The translations under genes and the position numbers were made by a program. Positions 4,538 through 8,656 of a stretch of 8,656 bases of DNA are shown piece after piece. The stretch is from NCBI GenBank assembly GCA_022865685.1, contig JALHUB010000202.1:1-8656 (forward strand), given 5' to 3'. The notes beneath the pieces were generated by a model. The model saw only the letters and a list, made by a program, of their open reading frames with translations. It was not told where the DNA came from and searched no databases. The stretch comes from Dehalococcoidia bacterium (GTDB lineage: Bacteria > Chloroflexota > Dehalococcoidia > DSTF01 > JALHUB01). Within the stretch, counting starts at the first letter, position 1. The number at the start of each line of letters is the position of its first letter.

Positions 4538-7534
4538 ATGACCGTTGACTTAGGCGCGATCCAGCGGCTTGTAGCGAAGTGCGAATCGCTGCCAGCGCGT
4601 GGGTGGCAGGGCTACAACGAGTCCAACACGCGCAAGGACTTTATCGAGCCGCTATTCGAGGCGTTGGGATGGGATGTACGAAACAAGGAGGAGGTTGACG
4701 GGGAAAAGTTCGTCCGCCCCGGCTTTGCTGACTACGCCTTCATACGGCATGGGATGGTGCGGTTCTATTTGGAGAGTAAGAAGCTCGAGGAGGACCTGGA
4801 CCAGGAAGAGTTCGTGCGACAGGTCATCACCTACGCGTACAGCAGGGGAGTCTCCTGGGCTGTACTCTGCAACTTCAGCAGGCTCGTTGTGTTCGACGCG
4901 CAAGAGGAGATGGGTGGGGCAAGGCCGCTCTATGTGCTCAACCTTGGCTGCGGAGACTACGTTTCCCGACCGGAGCTGCTTTCGCTTCTGACGCCGGAGT
5001 CGATTCTGGAGGGTCGCCTGACCGAGCACGCGGTAAGCATCGGGGTGCGGCGGCGACCGATACCGATTGAGAAGCGGCTGTACGCGGCCATGCGGCAGTG
5101 GCGAGAAGACTTGTTCAATGACATGAGCCGAGCTCTCGGATGGAAGAAACAAGAGGAGCTGCGGCAAGGTGACGAGGCTATTCAGAGGTTGCTGGATCGC
5201 CTGATATTCCTGCGAAACTGCGAGGACAGAGGTATCGGTGAGCCGGGACTGCGAGCGTTGCGGAATCGGATACGAGCGCGGGACAGGGGGGCTAGGGTCG
5301 CAGAGTCCCTTGGCCACCTGTTTAGCCGTGCCGCCGCCACTTATTACAGCGAGCTATTCGAGACGAACGCACTTATCGACCTGTTCTTGCTGCGGCTGGG
5401 CACAAACGTGGACGAGACGTTGGAGCGGGTGATTGAGGGGATGTACGCCGTTCCGAAGAGCTACGCGGCATATGACTTCTCGCTAATAGATGCCGACGTG
5501 CTGGGGCAGGTATACGAGCAGTACCTCGGCCATGTGGCGCAGCAGGTGCGCAAGCTGGCAGCGCAAGCGCCGCTGCCCGGGATGCCCGCGCCGGACATAT
5601 CAGTGGAGGAGAAACGACAGCGGCGGAAGGAGCACGGCATCTACTACACGCCCACCTGGGTTGTGGACTATATCGTGGGGCAGACAGTAGGCAGCTTTCT
5701 GACGGAGCACGCTGACGACGCGGATACGATCGCCAATGTAAAGATTCTCGACCCGGCGTGCGGCTCCTGCTCTTTCCTGATCCGCGCTTACGAGGCCTTG
5801 CTGGAACACCACGCCGGGCAGATGGGCGGCGAGGTAGGACACCTGGACCGGCAGACGCGGGAGTGGATTCTGAGGCACAACATCTTCGGGGTGGACGTAG
5901 ACCCGCAGGCGGTGGAGATAGCAAGGCTGAACCTGCTGATGCGGATGGTGCGGGAGGAGGAAGCGCTGCCGCCCCTGCGAGACAAGATCCGGTTGGGGAA
6001 TTCGCTGATTTCCGGCGGCGAGGATGAGCTGCAGCGGTATTTCGGGAGGGGATGGCGGGAAAAGCAGCCCTTCGCATGGGAGAAGGAGTTTCGGGGAATC
6101 GCGGAGGACGGCGGGTTTGACGTGGTCATAGGAAACCCGCCGTACGTGCGCATCCAGACGATGCCGCGGGAAGAGGCAGAGTACTACCGCGACCACTACG
6201 AATCAGCGCATGGCGCCTTTGATCTTTACGTCTTGTTTGTGGAGCAGGGGTTGAAGCTGCTTAAGGATGGGGGCCTTCTCGGATTCATCACCTCAGGCAA
6301 GTTTCTGAAATCTGAATATGGGAAGAGCACGCGCACGCTGCTTTACGAGAAGTGCTGCGTCCGAAGTATCGTAGATCTATCGGATCACGCGGACGTTTTT
6401 GGAGGCTCCACAAGCTACCCAGTGATCATGGTGGTGGAGAACCGAAGCAGGCGCGATGCTCTACGTTACGTGCTCTTGCCGCCAGACATCTCGATGGGCA
6501 ACGGGAGGGCAACGGATTCGCTGAACCGAGACTACGGGCAAGACATAGGTCAGGATGCGATGCTGGGAGGGGTCTGGCCGCCTCCGCGTGGTGAGAGAGC
6601 AGCACTGATGCGGAAACTGGAGGCGGCTGGGGCGGGACTTGGTGAGGTTAGCGACCACGTCTTCCAAGGGCTAATAACGAGCGCCGACAGAGTCTACACG
6701 GTATCGAGGCGCGGCGCGGAACCAGGGGGCTGCGCGAGAGTCTACTCGCGCGCGACGGGCCGGGAATACGTGCTGGAGGATGCCCTACTTCACCCGCTAC
6801 TGCAAGGCAAAGCGGTCAACCGCTACCACGTGAACTGGGCCGACGAGACGTTGATTTTCCCTTACGACACTTCGGGGGACACAGCGCGGCTAATTCCCAT
6901 TGCCGTGCTTCAAGAGCAGTATCCGCTGACCCACAGGTATCTAGAAGACAACCGGAGTACCCTACAGAACAGAGAAAAGGGCAAGATGCGGGGTGAAGGT
7001 TGGCACGGTTATAGTCGTATTCAGAATATGTCCCTGCATGGGCAACGCAAGCTGGTGATACCAAGGCTCGTCTATCACCTAGAGGCCGCGTATGACCCGA
7101 ATGGCTTGTGGTACCTGGACAACGTGGACGTCGGAGGCGTGATCCTGAAGGACGGGAGCGATAAGAACTACAAATACGTGCTAGGTTTGCTGAATAGCAG
7201 GCTGCTAGATTTCTACTTCCGGCAGATAAGCGCTCCATTCAGAGGCCAATACCGATCTGCTAACCGGCAGTTCATCTCTCCGCTGCCCATAAAGCAGATC
7301 AACCCGAACAACAAGGATGAGTCACGGTTGCGCGCTGTCCTCGTGACCCTTGTGGAGGGCGTGCTGAAGCTGAAGGAGCAACTGGCTACCAAGGAGGAAG
7401 CTCACGATGAGGAGCGGGCGCGGATCCAGCGGGAGATCGAGCAAACTGACAGGGGGATCGACGATTTGGTTTATGACCTCTACGGCATGACGCGGGAAGA
7501 GCGGGCCATCGTGGAAGACGAATCCCGGCGGTAG
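4538..7534 (+). CDS. Type IIG (Eco57I-like) restriction endonuclease-methyltransferase fusion
   Basis: One 998-residue chain carries cutting, methylation and sequence recognition; Eco57I-type enzymes are of about this size. Residues 30-120 form a PD-(D/E)XK nuclease like the HsdR N-terminus: TRKDFIEPLFEALGWDV, then Asp65 (GFADYAF), then Glu79-x-Lys81 (YLESKK). A helical linker spans about 175-350. The N6-adenine methylase follows with YYTPTWVVDYIV (369-380, motif X), ILDPACGSCSFL (403-414, motif I), GVDVDPQAVEIA (451-462, motif II) and VVIGNPPYVRI (529-539, motif IV NPPY, catalytic). Residues about 690-920 look like a TaqI-type target-recognition region (VFQGLITSADRVY; KYVLGLLNSRLLDFYFR; RQFISPLPI). 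The tail (about 935-998) is coiled coil plus the IDDLVYDLYGMTREERAIVE closing motif. Motif I has Cys411 where Gly is expected. Sampled GC is about 53% (6901-6960 and 7021-7080) against 65-68% in neighbours, pointing to acquisition. The recognition site cannot be predicted here. Confidence 0.92.
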   Translation: MTVDLGAIQRLVAKCESLPARGWQGYNESNTRKDFIEPLFEALGWDVRNKEEVDGEKFVRPGFADYAFIRHGMVRFYLESKKLEEDLDQEEFVRQVITYAYSRGVSWAVLCNFSRLVVFDAQEEMGGARPLYVLNLGCGDYVSRPELLSLLTPESILEGRLTEHAVSIGVRRRPIPIEKRLYAAMRQWREDLFNDMSRALGWKKQEELRQGDEAIQRLLDRLIFLRNCEDRGIGEPGLRALRNRIRARDRGARVAESLGHLFSRAAATYYSELFETNALIDLFLLRLGTNVDETLERVIEGMYAVPKSYAAYDFSLIDADVLGQVYEQYLGHVAQQVRKLAAQAPLPGMPAPDISVEEKRQRRKEHGIYYTPTWVVDYIVGQTVGSFLTEHADDADTIANVKILDPACGSCSFLIRAYEALLEHHAGQMGGEVGHLDRQTREWILRHNIFGVDVDPQAVEIARLNLLMRMVREEEALPPLRDKIRLGNSLISGGEDELQRYFGRGWREKQPFAWEKEFRGIAEDGGFDVVIGNPPYVRIQTMPREEAEYYRDHYESAHGAFDLYVLFVEQGLKLLKDGGLLGFITSGKFLKSEYGKSTRTLLYEKCCVRSIVDLSDHADVFGGSTSYPVIMVVENRSRRDALRYVLLPPDISMGNGRATDSLNRDYGQDIGQDAMLGGVWPPPRGERAALMRKLEAAGAGLGEVSDHVFQGLITSADRVYTVSRRGAEPGGCARVYSRATGREYVLEDALLHPLLQGKAVNRYHVNWADETLIFPYDTSGDTARLIPIAVLQEQYPLTHRYLEDNRSTLQNREKGKMRGEGWHGYSRIQNMSLHGQRKLVIPRLVYHLEAAYDPNGLWYLDNVDVGGVILKDGSDKNYKYVLGLLNSRLLDFYFRQISAPFRGQYRSANRQFISPLPIKQINPNNKDESRLRAVLVTLVEGVLKLKEQLATKEEAHDEERARIQREIEQTDRGIDDLVYDLYGMTREERAIVEDESRR

Positions 7535-7538
7535 GGAG
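7534..7538 (+). promoter_or_regulatory. Shine-Dalgarno site overlapping the restriction-modification stop codon
   Basis: GGGAG begins at the last base of the TAG at 7532-7534 and ends 6 nt before the ATG at 7545. Ribosomes finishing the upstream gene would arrive at this site, which suggests coupled translation. Confidence 0.7.
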
Positions 7539-7544
7539 ACAACC

Positions 7545-8234
7545 ATGTTTGCGCTGGTACTGGCGGGCGGTAAGGGCGAGCGGCTGCGGCCGCTGACGGC
7601 CGACCGGCCAAAGCCGATGGTGCCCGTCGGCGACAAGCCGATCCTGCAGCATCACCTGGAGTGGCTGGCGGGCAACGGCGTGTCGGACGCGGTGCTGCTC
7701 TGCGGCTACATGCACGAGGCCATCGAGGAGTACTTCGGCGACGGCGAGCGGCTCGGACTGCGCATCCGCTACTCCATCGAGGACTCGCCGCTGGGCCGCG
7801 GCGGCGCGTTCAAGCGCGGCTTCCAGCAGGTGCCAGCGAGCGAAAAAACCGTCATCGGCACTAACGGCGATAACATCGTCGAACCGCCACTGGCGCCGCT
7901 CCTGCGCCGTCACAGGCGGTCCCACGCGGTAGCGACGGTGCTGCTGGCGCCGCTGCGCAGCCCGTACGGCATCGTGAGGCTGTCGCGGGGGAGTCGCGTG
8001 CTGGGGTTCGAGGAGAAGCCGCTGCTGCCGTACTGGGTGAACGCGGGGGTGTACGCGCTGGAGCGCGAGTTCTTCGCGATGCTGCCGGACGTGGGCGACC
8101 ACGAGACGACGGTGTTTCCGGAGCTGGCGTCGCAGGGGAGGCTGTTCGGGTTCAGGAGCGATGCTTACTGGAAGCCTATCGATACGGTGAAGGACGTGAC
8201 GGAGGCGGCGGCGCACCTGGCGGGGAATGGGTAG
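7545..8234 (+). CDS. Sugar-phosphate nucleotidyltransferase (NTP_transferase family)
   Basis: The enzyme would join a sugar-1-phosphate to an NTP, giving an NDP-sugar and pyrophosphate for glycan synthesis in the cytosol. The product is 229 residues, essentially the catalytic Rossmann-like domain alone, with no left-handed beta-helix domain as in GlmU or longer GDP-mannose enzymes. Visible motifs: nucleotide loop LAGGKGERLRPLT (6-18) with RPKPMVPV (Lys23), EDSPLGRGGAFK (79-90, where many relatives have GTAGAL), TNGDNI (106-111) with the metal-binding Asp109, FEEKP (155-159), WVNAGVYALE (164-173), and YWKPIDTVKDVTEA (208-221) with Asp213. Mannose-1-phosphate guanylyltransferase-like or glucose-1-phosphate thymidylyl/uridylyltransferase-like are both possible, and base and sugar cannot be chosen from sequence alone. 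It starts 10 nt after the restriction-modification stop. The mutase downstream could supply its sugar-1-phosphate substrate. Confidence 0.9.
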   Translation: MFALVLAGGKGERLRPLTADRPKPMVPVGDKPILQHHLEWLAGNGVSDAVLLCGYMHEAIEEYFGDGERLGLRIRYSIEDSPLGRGGAFKRGFQQVPASEKTVIGTNGDNIVEPPLAPLLRRHRRSHAVATVLLAPLRSPYGIVRLSRGSRVLGFEEKPLLPYWVNAGVYALEREFFAMLPDVGDHETTVFPELASQGRLFGFRSDAYWKPIDTVKDVTEAAAHLAGNG

Positions 8235-8251
8235 GGGGAATATCAAGAATT

Positions 8252-8383
8252 GTAGCCGAGGCTTTCCAGCCTCGGCGTCCGACATAGCCAGGCTAGAAAG
8301 CCTGGCCTACGGAAATGGCGATGGGGAAAAACGGTCGGGCGAGACGCCCGACCTACGCGCGCGGTGTAGGCACCACCTTGGTG
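8252..8383. repeat. Cluster of four GTAG-headed palindromes (REP-like) in the intergenic gap
   Basis: Four hairpins fill the gap between the nucleotidyltransferase and mutase genes. (1) 8255-8276, arms GCCGAGGCT and AGCCTCGGC, loop TTCC, with GTAG at 8252-8255 on +. (2) 8287-8306, arms GCCAGGCT and AGCCTGGC, loop AGAA, with GTAG on - at 8310-8307. (3) 8333-8353, arms GGTCGGGC and GCCCGACC, with GTAG on - at 8356-8353. (4) 8371-8383, arms CACCA and TGGTG, with GTAG at 8366-8369 on +. Hairpins 1 and 2 are one repeat type in opposite orientation (GGCTTTC-C/T-AGCC core). A GTAG tetranucleotide beside a hairpin is the hallmark of REP elements handled by REP-associated Y1 transposases (RAYT). No such transposase gene is in the window. 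Confidence 0.75.
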
Positions 8384-8394
8384 AGATTGCGTCT

Positions 8395-8400
8395 AGGGAG
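8395..8400 (+). promoter_or_regulatory. Shine-Dalgarno site for the mutase gene
   Basis: AGGGAG is 9 nt before the ATG at 8410 but only 3 nt before an in-frame ATG at 8404, so the spacing favours 8410. Confidence 0.6.
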
Positions 8401-8409
8401 TGAATGACG

Positions 8410-8656
8410 ATGGGAAGCGAAATCAAGTTCGGCACGGACGGCTGGCGGGCGATTATCGGCGACGACTTCACGTTTGAGAACGTGCGGGTCTGCGGCCAGA
8501 GCGTCGCGCAGTACCTCATAGAGAGCGGCATGGCGCCGCGCGGTCTCATCGTCGGCTATGACACGCGGTTCGCCTCCGAGGACTTCGCGGCGGCCGTCGC
8601 GGAGGTCGTCGCGGCGAACGGCGTCAAGGTGTTCCTGTGCGACCGCGCGACGCCGA
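8410..8656 (+). CDS. Phosphoglucomutase/phosphomannomutase, N-terminal part (3' end outside window)
   Basis: These enzymes move phosphate between C1 and C6 of glucose or mannose (or glucosamine) through a phosphoserine, supplying sugar-1-phosphate to nucleotidyltransferases. The visible 82 codons are the first alpha/beta/alpha domain: IKFGTDGWRAIIGDDFTFEN (residues 5-24, the family opening FGTDGWR), a helix with VCGQSVAQYL, the strand IVGYDTRFASEDFAAAVAEV (the GYDTR motif), and the strand VKVFLC. The active-site TASHNP serine would lie beyond the window edge, so activity and substrate cannot be judged. The ATG at 8410 is preferred over the one at 8404 because of ribosome-site spacing. The 175-bp upstream gap with palindromes separates it from the nucleotidyltransferase, but same strand and related function suggest a shared pathway. 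Confidence 0.93.
   Translation, partial: MGSEIKFGTDGWRAIIGDDFTFENVRVCGQSVAQYLIESGMAPRGLIVGYDTRFASEDFAAAVAEVVAANGVKVFLCDRATP

Noticed and set aside
4447..4539. N-terminal extension of the small - strand protein to 4539
   Set aside because: It would start on top of the restriction-modification start codon, has no ribosome site, and precedes the usual MPRGG-type start of the family.
4538..7534. BREX PglX or a type I HsdM/HsdR assignment for the restriction-modification gene
   Set aside because: There are no BREX partner genes or separate HsdS/HsdR, and the single chain has a PD-(D/E)XK nuclease at the N-terminus, an NPPY methylase and the LVYDLYGMT tail expected for type IIG.

Overview
The window is a gene-dense, GC-rich bacterial chromosome segment with seven protein genes, six on the + strand and one small gene on the - strand. 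It is cut inside a gene at each end. I lean towards a Chloroflexota (Dehalococcoidia-like) genome or metagenome contig. The reasons are the methylthioadenosine phosphorylase / ahcY / metK order, the short archaeal/Thermotoga-like form of adenosylhomocysteinase, the small RPGAGAP-motif protein, and palindromes of a kind I associate with such genomes. This is memory-based inference, and no marker here proves the phylum.

Left block (1-4163): a tight S-adenosylmethionine (SAM) operon. It holds the 3' part of an S-methyl-5'-thioadenosine phosphorylase, an overlapping GNAT-type protein of unknown substrate, adenosylhomocysteinase (ahcY) and SAM synthetase (metK). Gaps are -14, 24 and 34 nt and every internal start has a Shine-Dalgarno site. 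MetK makes SAM. The other two enzymes clear its inhibitory by-products, methylthioadenosine and S-adenosylhomocysteine. The GNAT protein has lost both glycines of the acetyl-CoA pyrophosphate loop.

Middle block (4164-7534): an accessory island of visibly lower GC in the sampled stretches. It has a small, very basic protein on the - strand. Divergent from it is a 998-residue single-chain restriction-modification enzyme (type IIG/Eco57I-like) with a PD-(D/E)XK nuclease, an N6-adenine methylase and a target-recognition region. The methylase motif I reads ACGSC where ACGSG is expected. The divergent 91-bp gap has a possible leaderless promoter for the small gene and a short inverted repeat.

Right block (7535-8656): sugar activation. 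A sugar-phosphate nucleotidyltransferase begins 10 nt after the restriction-modification stop codon, so the two are probably co-transcribed. It is followed by a 175-bp gap with four GTAG-headed palindromes and then the 5' end of a phosphoglucomutase/phosphomannomutase. These two would interconvert hexose phosphates and activate hexose-1-phosphate to an NDP-sugar.

I found no tRNA, rRNA, CRISPR array, transposase or convincing intrinsic terminator. The best candidates for something undescribed are the small basic protein paired with the restriction-modification gene, the loop-less GNAT inside the SAM operon, and the mixed-orientation GTAG palindrome cluster.
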